A stretch of 64,000 nucleotides of DNA. Source: Arthrobacter sp. KBS0702 (GTDB lineage Bacteria; Actinomycetota; Actinomycetes; Actinomycetales; Micrococcaceae). The stretch lies in assembly GCF_005937985.2 (NCBI RefSeq), contig NZ_CP042172.1:2108001-2172000 (forward strand), written 5' to 3'. Positions 46,857 to 55,588 of this stretch are shown here, piece after piece. Made by a program: the position numbers and the translations under genes. Under the pieces are notes generated by a model, which saw only the letters and a list, made by a program, of their open reading frames with translations, was not told the DNA's origin and did not search any database. The number at the start of each line of letters is the position of its first letter. Position 1 is the first letter of the stretch.

Positions 46857-47879
46857 TCAGATCCATTTGTTGTGCCGGAAGGTCAGATAGAGCGCCAGCC
46901 CCATCACCAGCATCAGCCCCAAGGCCATGGGATAGCCGAAGGCCCAGTCGAGCTCGGGTATCAGGCGGAAATTCATGCCGTAGATCGAGGCGATGAGCGT
47001 CGGCGCGAAGAGGATGGCGGCCCAGGACGAGATCCGCTTGGTCTGTTCATTCTGGGCGATACTTGATTCCGTTAGGAGCCGCATTTCGTCGTTCTGCCTC
47101 TGCGCCACGAGGGCGGCGTTGACCGCGAGCGCATTCTGCAGCAGGGCGCGGAACGCCGTGATCCGTTCGCTCAGGCGCAGCACATGGTCCAGGACGTCCC
47201 GGAAGTGGTCCTGCAGTTCGGGGCCGGGAACCCTGCTGGGGCTGCCTGCCCGGAGCGCCTGCAGTATGGCCGTCAGCGGAGCCGTGGCGCGCTGGAACAT
47301 GATTACCTGCCGCGAGAGTTCGTAGATCCGGCGGGAGACGCCGGGATCGGCGGCGAAGAGCTCATCCTCGATCTCGTCGACGTCGTTCTCCAGTCCGGCC
47401 GCCACGGGCTCGTACTCATCGACCACCTGGTCCAGGATGGCGTAGAGGACGGCGTCCGGGCCGAGGGCCAGGAACTCGGGCTCGGCTTCCATCCGGCGGC
47501 GTACCCGGGCCAGGTCCGGTGATTCGGCATGGCGGACGGTGACCACAAAGTCGGGGCCGGTGAAGACATGGATCTCCCCGAACTCGACCTTCTCCACCTC
47601 GTCCAGGTAGCGGGCCGGCCGCAGCACCAGGAACAGGGTGTCGCCGTAGTGCTCGAGTTTGGCGCGCTGGTGGCCGGCGAGCGCATCCTCCACCGCCAAA
47701 TGGTTCAGGTCGAATTCCTCCGCCACCGAGCGGAGCTCCGGGGCATCCGGGCGGTAGAGCCCGATCCAGGCCATCCCCTGGCGCTGCCGCAACAGGAAGT
47801 AGGTCTCGTCCAGGTCCTCCGGGTCCGCGGTCCGGTACCCGTCCACGTAAACGGCGTTGTCGACGATCGTCACGGCCAT
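46857..47879 (-). CDS. corA: CorA family magnesium/cobalt transporter
   Basis: CorA is a homopentameric channel for Mg2+ and other divalent ions. The 340-residue protein has a large cytoplasmic N-terminal domain, the long coiled stalk helix, and two C-terminal membrane helices with YGMNF in the loop (GMN motif), and a charged end FRHNKWI. All parts are complete. It is divergent from the LapA-domain gene. Confidence 0.96.
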   Translation of the reverse strand: MAVTIVDNAVYVDGYRTADPEDLDETYFLLRQRQGMAWIGLYRPDAPELRSVAEEFDLNHLAVEDALAGHQRAKLEHYGDTLFLVLRPARYLDEVEKVEFGEIHVFTGPDFVVTVRHAESPDLARVRRRMEAEPEFLALGPDAVLYAILDQVVDEYEPVAAGLENDVDEIEDELFAADPGVSRRIYELSRQVIMFQRATAPLTAILQALRAGSPSRVPGPELQDHFRDVLDHVLRLSERITAFRALLQNALAVNAALVAQRQNDEMRLLTESSIAQNEQTKRISSWAAILFAPTLIASIYGMNFRLIPELDWAFGYPMALGLMLVMGLALYLTFRHNKWI

Positions 47880-48057
47880 GCCTCCTCGCCTGAACCGCCC
47901 GCTCAGGGCGGCCCCTTGGCTGTGACGCTATACCGTCACCCGCCGACTGCCAACAGCACGTGCGCCCGCCCGGTCTTCAGTACCCTTAGTATTGGACTCA
48001 CCGGCGGGATATTGGGAATGCCTGACAGCCCGCCCGCAACCGAAAGGTACGGCCGCC

Positions 48058-48486
48058 ATGACCCAGATACCCCGCGGATTCGATCCCCAGGATCCAAAAG
48101 AAGCCCCGAGCCCGCAGAACCCTGGGACGACTGATGCCCCGGCCGGCTCCCGCGAGGAAGCACTCCGCGCCGGAGCTCCAACGGCGCCGTCGTCCGCCCC
48201 GGAACCCCGTCAGGTCACCCGCGCGGGCATGGTCTGGGCTGCCGTCGCCAGCGCACTCGTGGTGCTGGTCCTGCTCATCGTCTTCATTCTGCAGAACCAG
48301 GTCTACGTCCAGGTGAAGTTCTTTGGCCTCGAAGGCTCGGTTCCGCTCGGAATTGCCCTCTTCATCGCCGCGGTCGGCGGGGGTGTGCTGGTCGCCATCG
48401 CAGGAGCGGCCCGCATTATCCAGCTGCGGCTCGCAACCCATCGCCAACGCGTCCGGCTGGCCGGCCAAGGCACACGGACCCCCTGA
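48058..48486 (+). CDS. LapA family (DUF1049) membrane protein
   Basis: The 142-residue protein has an extended, Pro/Ala-rich N-terminus of about 57 residues, then two membrane helices: AGMVWAAVASALVVLVLLIVFI and LGIALFIAAVGGGVLVAIAGA, with QNQVYVQVKFFGLEGSVP between them, the DUF1049/LapA pattern. E. coli LapA takes part in LPS assembly control, but in actinobacteria the role is unknown. The ATG at 48058 is the likely start. It converges on map. Confidence 0.85.
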   Translation: MTQIPRGFDPQDPKEAPSPQNPGTTDAPAGSREEALRAGAPTAPSSAPEPRQVTRAGMVWAAVASALVVLVLLIVFILQNQVYVQVKFFGLEGSVPLGIALFIAAVGGGVLVAIAGAARIIQLRLATHRQRVRLAGQGTRTP

Positions 48487-48516
48487 TAGCCGGGGTCCCG
48501 GCGCTGCTCACCGGGC

Positions 48517-49284
48517 CTAGGGCAGCGTCAGGATCACCGGGCCATCTGCGGTGATCGCGACGGTGTGCTCACTGTGCGCTGCCCGGCGTCCGTTGGCCGA
48601 GCGGAGGGTCCACTCGTCCTCGTCGTGGTAATAGTCGTCCTTCCCGCCGAGGATCAGCATGGGTTCGATCGCGATGACGAGCCCTTCGGTCAGTTTGATG
48701 CCCCTCCCGGGCCGGCCGTCATTGGGAACCGGCGGCTCCGCGTGCATGGTCCGGCCGATGCCGTGGCCGCCGTGGTCGGCCAGCAACCCGTAACCGGCCC
48801 GGCGCGCCGCCCCGCCGATCGCGTACGCCAGATCGCCCATCTTGTTCCCGATCCGTGCCGCCTCGATGCCGCGGGCCAGCGCCTCGTCGGTGGCCGCGAT
48901 CAGCGCCTGGTCCACCGGGTCCGGCGTACCCACGATAAAGCTGATGGCCGCGTCGCCGCACCAGCCGTCGAGGAAGGCGCCGCAGTCGACACTGAGCAGG
49001 TCGCCGTCGGCCAGCCGGTAGCCGTTGGGGATGCCGTGCACCACGGCGTCGTTGACGGACGTGCAGATCACCCCGGGGAAGGGCACCGCGGCCCAGCGGG
49101 GGCGGTAGTTCAGGAACGCGGGGGTGGCCCCGGCCCCGGCGATCGTCGCCGCAGCCAGTTCGTCCAGCTCCTTGAGGGACACGCCGACGTCGGCCGCGGC
49201 CCGGACGCGTTCCAGCGTGGTGGCCACCACCCGGCCTGCTTCGCGCATCAGGGCAATCTCGGCTGGGCTCTTGATCATCGACAT
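48517..49284 (-). CDS. map: Methionine aminopeptidase, type I
   Basis: Map removes the N-terminal Met from nascent proteins. The 255-residue protein has the pita-bread fold ligands in DCGAFLDGWCGDAA (two Asp), HGGHGIGR (His), AIEPML (Glu) and SEHTVAI (Glu). The start is the ATG at 49284 (MSMIKSPAEIALMREAG) with AGGGG upstream; the open frame runs further, but only over the region of the divergent gene. It has no N-terminal zinc-finger extension. Confidence 0.96.
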   Translation of the reverse strand: MSMIKSPAEIALMREAGRVVATTLERVRAAADVGVSLKELDELAAATIAGAGATPAFLNYRPRWAAVPFPGVICTSVNDAVVHGIPNGYRLADGDLLSVDCGAFLDGWCGDAAISFIVGTPDPVDQALIAATDEALARGIEAARIGNKMGDLAYAIGGAARRAGYGLLADHGGHGIGRTMHAEPPVPNDGRPGRGIKLTEGLVIAIEPMLILGGKDDYYHDEDEWTLRSANGRRAAHSEHTVAITADGPVILTLP

Positions 49285-49329
49285 GCCCCTAACTCTAGGG
49301 CCGGCGTGGGGCGTGGCTAAAGTGGCCTC

Positions 49330-50019
49330 ATGGGCCACGCTGAATTGATCTCTGCCATCCGGTCCAGGCTCCAGGCGGCGGCGGATCCTGTCCGGGCTGC
49401 AGGGGCCCAGGCCTACATGAAGTCCGAGATGCCGTCGCTGGGGGTCCGTGTGCCGGAGGTGCGGCGGATCGTCAAAGCCGCCGCCAAGGAACTGCCTCCT
49501 GGTTCCCTCGCGGAGTTGCAGTCGGCGGTTCTGGAGCTGTGGCGGGGCGCGCAGTGGCGCGAGGAGCGCTATGCGGCCATCGATTTGACGGGGCTGCGGC
49601 TGGCGGCCGGCGAGCTGGACATGCTGCCGCTGTACGAGGAAATCATCCGCGGCGGCGCCTGGTGGGATCTGGTCGACGGGCTCTCGCGCCGCCTGGGTGA
49701 GCTGCTCCGGACCCACCGGGAGGACATGTCCCCCGTGTTGCTGCGCTGGAGCACGGATCCGGATTTCTGGATCCGGCGGGCCTCCATCACCGCCCAGCTC
49801 GGGGCCGGGTCCGCCACGGACCGGGCGCTGCTGGCCGGGGTCATCGAGGCCAACCTGGCCGATTCCGAGTTCTTTATCCGGAAGGCAATCGGCTGGGCGC
49901 TGCGCGATTTTTCCGCCACTGATCCGGAGTGGGTGCGCGCCTTCGTGCGGCAGCACTGGAAACAGCTCAGCCCGTTGTCGCGCCGGGAAGCGTTGCGGAA
50001 GCTTGCTGCGGACGCTTAG
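49330..50019 (+). CDS. DNA alkylation repair protein (AlkD-like)
   Basis: AlkD-type glycosylases are HEAT-like repeat proteins that remove alkylated purines. The 229-residue protein has YMKSEMPSLGVRVPEVRRIVKA, EERYAAIDL, DLVDGLSRRLGELL, PDFWIRRASITAQL and EFFIRKAIGWALRDFSATDPEWVRAF, all characteristic of the family. The 3' end overlaps the convergent mptB-like gene by 4 bp. Confidence 0.94.
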   Translation: MGHAELISAIRSRLQAAADPVRAAGAQAYMKSEMPSLGVRVPEVRRIVKAAAKELPPGSLAELQSAVLELWRGAQWREERYAAIDLTGLRLAAGELDMLPLYEEIIRGGAWWDLVDGLSRRLGELLRTHREDMSPVLLRWSTDPDFWIRRASITAQLGAGSATDRALLAGVIEANLADSEFFIRKAIGWALRDFSATDPEWVRAFVRQHWKQLSPLSRREALRKLAADA

Positions 50020-51581
50020 ATGACCGGTCGGGTGGTGACCGGCTCGGCCGGTTTGCTGAACAGTTGCTTGGTCTTCGGGTCGAGGAAGATCAGGTAGAGC
50101 GCAAAGAGCAGGGCGATGATGGCGGCCGCGTTGCGGGCCAGCGCGAGCGCGAGGCCCAGGTCCTCGGTCTGCAGGTAGGGGAAGACTTCAAGCTGGTCCG
50201 AGATGGCGTAGACCATAAAGAAGGACACAATGAAGTACACGGCCTTGACCTGCCAGTCATCCCGGATGCCGGTGACCGCAAACAGCGGGATGAGCCAGAC
50301 GACGTACCAGGACTGGATCATCGGCGCCAGGACAACGACGGCGGCGAAGGCCAGGGTCAGGCGGCGCATCAGGCGGTCGAAGTCGCCGCGGAAGATCTGC
50401 CACGCGACGATGCCCAGCGCAAGCAGCTTGCCGGCGTCGTACACCCACTTGGCCATCCCCCAGCCGTCCAGGCTGAAGGCGTTGAAGATCGAGGCGACAA
50501 TAAGGCCGAGCAGGCCGACCGGCGCGTACCAGATCCAGATACTGCCCGGGGCGGACAGGCCGTTGATCCAGCCGAACCCGAACCCGTTGACCAGGCTCAT
50601 CCCGTACAGCAGGGCCAGGCTGATCCCGGCGGTGAGCGCCCAGAAGACGAACTTACGCGGCCAGCCGGCGTTCTTGCCCGCCCACAACAGGCCGATGAAG
50701 GGCAGGAACACGATGGTGATGGGCTTGACCGAGATGGACAGCGTGACCAGCACCAGGCCAAGGGGCACCCGTTTGGTGGCGCAGTAGTACAGGCCGGCGA
50801 GGGCCAGGCCGATCATCAGGGCATCGTTGTGCACACTGGCGATGAAGTTGGTCAGGAACAGCGGGTTCGCGGCGGTGAGCCAGAGGGCGCGGTGCGGGTT
50901 GACGCCGTGGAGCTCGGCGAGTTTCGGCACGTAGATCACGCAGAGCACAATGCCGAGGAGGGCCGCGAGCCGGAACAGCATGATGCTGGCCTCGGGATGG
51001 ACGTTTGTGGACCAGACTACAAACTGCTCGATCCAGAGGAAGAGCTGCCCGTAGGGCACCGGCGCCTCGGTCCACATCTTGTCCGCGCCCAGCTGGAAAT
51101 AGTTGGACAGCGCCGAGATGCCGTTCTCGTAGGGGTTGAAGCCCTCCACCATCAGGCGGCCCTGGCCGATGTAGGCGTAGACGTCGCGGCTGAAGAGCGG
51201 GACGGAGAACATCATCGGCAGCCCCCAGGCCGCCACCGCCAGCAGCGTCGCCTTGCGGGCGCCGGCGCCCCAGTGCCGCACGCGCTGGCCCAGCCGGAGC
51301 CAGGCGCGGACCAGCAGCATTCCGCCGACGGCCAGCAGCACAATGCTCAGTCCGACGCCCACGGCTTCGGTCCGCATCCAGATGAACAGGGGCAGGCGGC
51401 GCAGTTCGGAGACGGGGGCGAGCCAGCCGACGCCGAGCGAACCGACGGCCATGAACACGGAGCCTAGGAATCCGGAGAGGATCGGCGACCGGGCGTTGTC
51501 CACATCCCCAACCTCTGCCTTCGGGGAGGTGCGGGACGTACCGGCAGCCGTTTCCCCCGCCGCAGGTACAGGCGCCGTCAT
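50016..51581 (-). CDS. Polyprenol-phosphate-mannose-dependent alpha-1,6-mannosyltransferase (MptB-like)
   Basis: GT-C mannosyltransferases of this kind extend the mannan core of lipomannan or related glycolipids in actinobacteria. The 521-residue protein has about 12-13 hydrophobic segments and, in the first loop, PLFSRDVYAYIGQGRLMVEGFNPYENG with the Asp expected of GT-C enzymes, followed by YGQLFLWIEQFVV. The ATG at 51581 (MTAPVPAAGE) is preferred; the frame is open further but reads the start of orn on the other strand. Confidence 0.88.
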   Translation of the reverse strand: MTAPVPAAGETAAGTSRTSPKAEVGDVDNARSPILSGFLGSVFMAVGSLGVGWLAPVSELRRLPLFIWMRTEAVGVGLSIVLLAVGGMLLVRAWLRLGQRVRHWGAGARKATLLAVAAWGLPMMFSVPLFSRDVYAYIGQGRLMVEGFNPYENGISALSNYFQLGADKMWTEAPVPYGQLFLWIEQFVVWSTNVHPEASIMLFRLAALLGIVLCVIYVPKLAELHGVNPHRALWLTAANPLFLTNFIASVHNDALMIGLALAGLYYCATKRVPLGLVLVTLSISVKPITIVFLPFIGLLWAGKNAGWPRKFVFWALTAGISLALLYGMSLVNGFGFGWINGLSAPGSIWIWYAPVGLLGLIVASIFNAFSLDGWGMAKWVYDAGKLLALGIVAWQIFRGDFDRLMRRLTLAFAAVVVLAPMIQSWYVVWLIPLFAVTGIRDDWQVKAVYFIVSFFMVYAISDQLEVFPYLQTEDLGLALALARNAAAIIALLFALYLIFLDPKTKQLFSKPAEPVTTRPVI

Positions 51582-51753
51582 CTCAGGATCGTCCAATCTG
51601 TTGTGGGGCTGGCTGTTGTGGGGCTGGTTTGGCCCGCATCCGGCCCGAAAGAAAGTCAGGGGGCGTGCCGCGATGACGAAAATCTTCGAAGGCCGCGTTC
51701 CCAAAATCCTAGCACCGGACGGCTCAGGGGCGCCGGAACGGTAGGCTGGGCGG

Positions 51754-52416
51754 GTGCCTATATCTAATGAACGCATCGTGTGGATCGACTGCGAAATGAC
51801 CGGCCTGGACACCAAGAACGACGCCCTCATCGAAGTGGCTGCGCTGGTGACGGACTCGGAGCTCAACATCCTTGGTGACGGCGTGGACGTCGTGATCAAA
51901 CCCGACGACGCCGCACTGGCCCAAATGAACGACTTCGTGCGCGACATGCACACCCGCTCCGGGCTGCTGGCCGAACTCCCCCACGGCAAGACCATGGCCG
52001 AAGCACAGGCCCTTGTCCTGGAGTACATCAAGAAGTGGGTGCCGGACCCGAAGAAGGCCCCGCTGGGCGGCAACTCGGTGGGCACCGACCGTGTGTTCCT
52101 GGTCCGCGACATGCCGGAGCTCGTGGAGCACCTGCACTACCGAGTGATCGACGTCAGCACCATCAAGGAACTCTCACGGCGCTGGTATGCCCGGGCGTAC
52201 TTCCAGTCCCCCGCCAAGCTCGGCGGCCACCGCGCCCTGGGCGACATCAAGGATTCCATCGACGAGCTGCGCTACTACCGGGAGGCCGTCTTTGTGCCCG
52301 CCCCGGGTCCCGACAGCGCCACGGCGCAGCGGATAGCGAAATCCGTCATGGCGCCCACAGACGCGCCCGCAGAAGCACAGGCGGCAGAAGCACAGGCGGC
52401 AGCCCCGGCGGAGTAA
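51754..52416 (+). CDS. orn: Oligoribonuclease
   Basis: Orn degrades short oligoribonucleotides to mononucleotides and is often essential. The 220-residue DEDDh exonuclease has [10 protein letters not shown] (Asp, Glu), [29 protein letters not shown] and [19 protein letters not shown] (His, Asp). The start is the GTG at 51754, 18 bases before an alternative ATG. The C-terminal tail has two copies of EAQAA and is extended compared with E. coli Orn. tRNA-His follows. Confidence 0.97.
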   Translation: MPISNERIVWIDCEMTGLDTKNDALIEVAALVTDSELNILGDGVDVVIKPDDAALAQMNDFVRDMHTRSGLLAELPHGKTMAEAQALVLEYIKKWVPDPKKAPLGGNSVGTDRVFLVRDMPELVEHLHYRVIDVSTIKELSRRWYARAYFQSPAKLGGHRALGDIKDSIDELRYYREAVFVPAPGPDSATAQRIAKSVMAPTDAPAEAQAAEAQAAAPAE

Positions 52417-52547
52417 TCTCCACCACGTTTGGGGAAAATTTCGGCGAATTCGACAAAAGTGGCAAAACCACCCCCGAAGAGCAGGTAAGCTATTTGTCGT
52501 TGCCTTTTCAGCCAGCCGGTTCGCCGGAGGGCATGGCGGGGCACATG

Positions 52548-52620
52548 GTGGGCGTAGCTCAGTTGGCAGAGCGCCTGGTTGTGGTCCAGGAGGTCGCGGG
52601 TTCAACCCCCGTCGCTCACC
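52548..52620 (+). tRNA. tRNA-His (anticodon GTG)
   Basis: Cloverleaf: acceptor GTGGGCG with CGCTCAC, discriminator C and a genomic G at -1 (52547), as expected for tRNA-His. D-arm with AGCTCAGTTGG, anticodon arm CTGG-TTGTGGT-CCAG with anticodon GTG, T-arm GCGGGTTCAACCCCCGT. Confidence 0.95.
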
Positions 52621-52654
52621 CTCACCAAGGACGGCAGAATTGTCCGACCTTGCC

Positions 52655-52686
52655 AAAGGCCGCACCGGTTATCCGGTGCGGCCTTT
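52655..52686 (+). terminator. Terminator of tRNA-His
   Basis: Perfect 14-bp arms AAAGGCCGCACCGG (52655-52668) and 52673-52686 with the loop TTAT, ending in TTTGTTG. Confidence 0.85.
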
Positions 52687-52691
52687 GTTGT

Positions 52692-52731
52692 CTGTCTGGA
52701 TAGTGCTGTCTGGATACTGTCTGTCCAGATA
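52692..52731. repeat. Three spaced 11-bp repeats upstream of acyl-CoA dehydrogenase
   Basis: CTGTCTGGATA occurs at 52692-52702 and 52706-52716, and a variant CTGTCCAGATA at 52721-52731. The spacing of 14 and 15 bp and the partial symmetry (TCTGGA against TCCAGA) suggest an operator array 40-80 bp before the gene start. Confidence 0.6.
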
Positions 52732-52769
52732 TTCTCGGTCCAGTGTTGTCCGTCCACGGAAGGAACCTC

Positions 52770-53924
52770 ATGAAGCGCCAGCTCTTTGAAGAAGACCACG
52801 AGATGTTCCGTGAGATGGCCGCGGAGTTCAACACCCGAGCGGTCGCCCCGCACTACGCCCAGTGGGACCAGGACCACATGATGCCCCGCACACTGTGGTC
52901 GGCGGCCGGCGAACAGGGCCTGCTGGGCCTCGCCGTCCCCGAGGAGTTCGGCGGCCTGGGCATGGCCGACTACCGCTTCCGTGCCGTGCTGGATGAGGAA
53001 TTCGCCAAAAGCGACCACCTCGCCGTCGGCCTCGCCTTCCACCTGCACGATGACATGGTCCTCCCCCACCTGCTGGCCTACGGCTCCGAAGACCTCAAGA
53101 GCCGCTGGCTCCCCGGGATGGTCTCCGGTGAAACGGTCACCTCGGTGGCCTGGACCGAGCCCGGCGCGGGCTCGGACCTGCGTGGCATCCGCACCAAGGC
53201 GGTGCGCGACGGCGACGACTGGCTGATCACCGGCCAGAAGACGTTCATCGGCAACGGCATTTCCGGCGACGCCTCCCTGGTCCTTGCCCGTACCGACGGC
53301 GGCACCGGGCGCGGCGGCCGCGACTCCTTCTCACTGTTCATGGTCCGCAAGGGCGAGGGCTACAACACCGGCAACCAGCTGGACAAGATGGGCCTCAAGG
53401 CCTCGGATACCGCGGAACTGTTCTTTGACAACGTCCGCGTCCCGCACGCGGACCTCGTCGGGGAGGAGGGCAAGGGCCTGCAGTACGCCGCCGAGCAGCT
53501 CCCCCAGGGCCGGCTCGCGATCGCCGTGGCGAGCTCCGCCGTCGTCCGGGCCGTCTACGAAGCGACGGTCAAGTACACGAAGGACCGCAACGCGTTCGGC
53601 GAGCGGATCATCGACTTCCAGAACACCCGCTTTGAGCTGGCCGACATCCTCACCGAGGTTGAGGTCACCGAGTCCTACGTTGACCGGGCCATTCAGGCCT
53701 TCAACGCCGGCGAGCTCGACGCCGCCTCCGCAGCCCGGGCAAAGCTGTGGGCCTCCGAGCGTGCCAAGTCCGTCACTGACCGGTGCCTTCAGTTGCACGG
53801 CGGTTACGGCTACATCCTGGAGTACCCGGTGGCGCAGGCCTTCCTGGCTGCCCGGCTGCTGACCATCTTCGGCGGCACCAACGAAATCATGCGCGACGTC
53901 GTCGGCCGCACCATCGCCGACTGA
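52770..53924 (+). CDS. Acyl-CoA dehydrogenase
   Basis: These FAD enzymes oxidise acyl-CoA to trans-2-enoyl-CoA. The 384-residue protein has the full domain set: N-terminal helices from DHEMFREMAAEF, VAWTEPGAGSDLRGI, the signature of flavin binding ITGQKTFIGNG, EQLPQGRLAIAVAS, and the C-terminal LQLHGGYGYILEYPVAQ and IFGGTNEIMRDVVGR. The base Glu position is in the YILEYP region. The start at 52770 has GGAAGGAA upstream. Chain-length preference is not visible. Def follows 45 bp later. Confidence 0.95.
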   Translation: MKRQLFEEDHEMFREMAAEFNTRAVAPHYAQWDQDHMMPRTLWSAAGEQGLLGLAVPEEFGGLGMADYRFRAVLDEEFAKSDHLAVGLAFHLHDDMVLPHLLAYGSEDLKSRWLPGMVSGETVTSVAWTEPGAGSDLRGIRTKAVRDGDDWLITGQKTFIGNGISGDASLVLARTDGGTGRGGRDSFSLFMVRKGEGYNTGNQLDKMGLKASDTAELFFDNVRVPHADLVGEEGKGLQYAAEQLPQGRLAIAVASSAVVRAVYEATVKYTKDRNAFGERIIDFQNTRFELADILTEVEVTESYVDRAIQAFNAGELDAASAARAKLWASERAKSVTDRCLQLHGGYGYILEYPVAQAFLAARLLTIFGGTNEIMRDVVGRTIAD

Positions 53925-53969
53925 CTTCCCGCCGCCAGCAGCCCACAGCACCAAAGGAACTCTTTCGAC

Positions 53970-54542
53970 ATGACAGTCCTACCCATCACGATCTGGGGCG
54001 AACCCGTCCTGCACCGCCGGGCTGCCGAGGTTGACGTCTTCGACGACGCACTCCGCACGCTGATCGCGGACATGTTCGAGACCAACGACGCCGCCAACGG
54101 CGTCGGCCTCGCCGCGCCCCAGGTCGGCGTGGGCAAACGGCTGTTCGTGTACAAGTACGAAAACGATGACGGCGCGCCGCCGTCCGGCGTCGTCGTCAAC
54201 CCCGTGCTGACCCTCTCCAAGGTCTCCGGCGCGCTGCCGGACCCGGATGAGGAAGAAGAGGGCTGCCTGTCCTTCCCGGGCGGGCAGTACCCGCTCAAAC
54301 GGGCCGAATGGGCCCGGGTGCAGGGCTTCGACGGCGACGGCAACCCGGTCGAGTTTGAGGCGACCGGGTGGTTCGCGCGGGTGATCCAGCACGAATACGA
54401 CCACCTCGACGGCAAGCTGTACGTCAACCGGCTGATCGACCGGTACTCCCGCAAGGCGATGAAGCAGGCCAAGAAGAACGGCTGGGGCGTTCCCGGGCTG
54501 ACGTGGATGCCGGGCGTGGACCCGGATCCGTTCGGCCACTAA
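53970..54542 (+). CDS. def: Peptide deformylase
   Basis: Def removes the formyl group from the initiator Met. The 190-residue protein carries all three motifs: GVGLAAPQVG, EGCLSFPG and QHEYDHLDG, so the metal ligands (Cys, two His) and catalytic Glu are present. The EEEEGCLS stretch and the loop before it are typical of the actinobacterial type. It lies downstream of the acyl-CoA dehydrogenase and converges on ppk2. Confidence 0.97.
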   Translation: MTVLPITIWGEPVLHRRAAEVDVFDDALRTLIADMFETNDAANGVGLAAPQVGVGKRLFVYKYENDDGAPPSGVVVNPVLTLSKVSGALPDPDEEEEGCLSFPGGQYPLKRAEWARVQGFDGDGNPVEFEATGWFARVIQHEYDHLDGKLYVNRLIDRYSRKAMKQAKKNGWGVPGLTWMPGVDPDPFGH

Positions 54543-54568
54543 ACCCGCCGGCGGGACGGGCCTCCGGA

Positions 54569-55462
54569 CTATTCCTCGCCGTGTTTCAGCAGCAGGGCGG
54601 CGTGGTCCGGCACGTAGCGGTACAGCTCCCGCGGCGGGCGGGTGTAGTTGACGGCGCGCGGCCGTTCCGGCAAGGTCACCGGCTCGGTCCGGACCTCGGT
54701 GTAGTCGATGCCGGAAAGCAGGTGCGCGATCATATTGATCCTGGCCCGGCGTTTATCCTCGGCCTCGACCACAAACCACGGCGATTCTGCGGTGTCCGTC
54801 TGCATGAACATGTCGTCCTTGGCCCGGGAGTAGTCCTCCCATCGCATGATCGCCTCCCGGTCCATGAGCGAAAGCTTCCATTGCCGCAGCCGATCCTCGA
54901 GCCTGGACCGGAACCGCCGTTCCTGCTCCGCGTGGCTGATCGAGAACCAGTATTTGAACATGAGGATGCCGTCCTGGATCAGGAGGCGCTCAAACACTGG
55001 ACACTGGGCCATAAAGCGCTTGTGTTCCGCGGGCGTGCAGAACCCCATCACGCGTTCGACGCCGGCGCGGTTGTACCAGGAGCGGTCCATCAGCACGATT
55101 TCCCCCGCTGCGGGCAGATGCTCCACGTAGCGCTGGAAGTACCATTCGCCGCGCTGCCGGTCGGTGGGGGCCGGCAGCGCCACAATCCGGGCAACGCGCG
55201 GATTCAGGTATTCCGTGACCCGCTTGATGGCACTTCCCTTGCCTGCGGCGTCGCGGCCCTCGAAAAGCACAAGCACGCGTGCCCCCGTGCTGCGGACCCA
55301 TTCCTGCAGCGCAACCAGCTCTGCCTGGAGCCGGGCAAGTTCGGCCTCATACACCCCGAGGGGCAGTCGTCCGGTTGCCTCCGGAGAGTCCTCGGCCCCG
55401 GACCGGCGCGCCAACGCCCTCCCTGTGCTGCCCTTGCCGGGGCTTCCCTTGCGATGTGCCAT
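54569..55462 (-). CDS. ppk2: Polyphosphate kinase 2 (PPK2 family)
   Basis: PPK2 enzymes transfer phosphate between polyphosphate and nucleotides. The 297-residue protein has Walker A FEGRDAAGKGSAIK, the lid GEWYFQRYVEHLP and Walker B VLMDRSWYNRAGVE, followed by LRQWKLSLMDREAI. As a single-domain member of this length it may favour nucleoside diphosphates (class I), but I cannot decide. The ATG at 55462 has GGAG 9 bases upstream; the frame is open to 55516. It is divergent from the PfkB kinase. Confidence 0.95.
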   Translation of the reverse strand: MAHRKGSPGKGSTGRALARRSGAEDSPEATGRLPLGVYEAELARLQAELVALQEWVRSTGARVLVLFEGRDAAGKGSAIKRVTEYLNPRVARIVALPAPTDRQRGEWYFQRYVEHLPAAGEIVLMDRSWYNRAGVERVMGFCTPAEHKRFMAQCPVFERLLIQDGILMFKYWFSISHAEQERRFRSRLEDRLRQWKLSLMDREAIMRWEDYSRAKDDMFMQTDTAESPWFVVEAEDKRRARINMIAHLLSGIDYTEVRTEPVTLPERPRAVNYTRPPRELYRYVPDHAALLLKHGEE

Positions 55463-55588
55463 ATTCCCGCTCCAGTCGTGCCGCGGGCATCGGGCCGCGC
55501 GTCCTGCCGCGCCCATTCTCGCGGAACCCCTTTCTTCCGGCTAGGGCCATCGGCCCGGGATCAGGCCGCGTCTCCTATGCTGGGGCTC

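Noticed and set aside
46428..47066. Plus-strand open frame across tRNA-Arg and the end of corA
   Set aside because: It crosses the tRNA and lies opposite a well-supported transporter gene.
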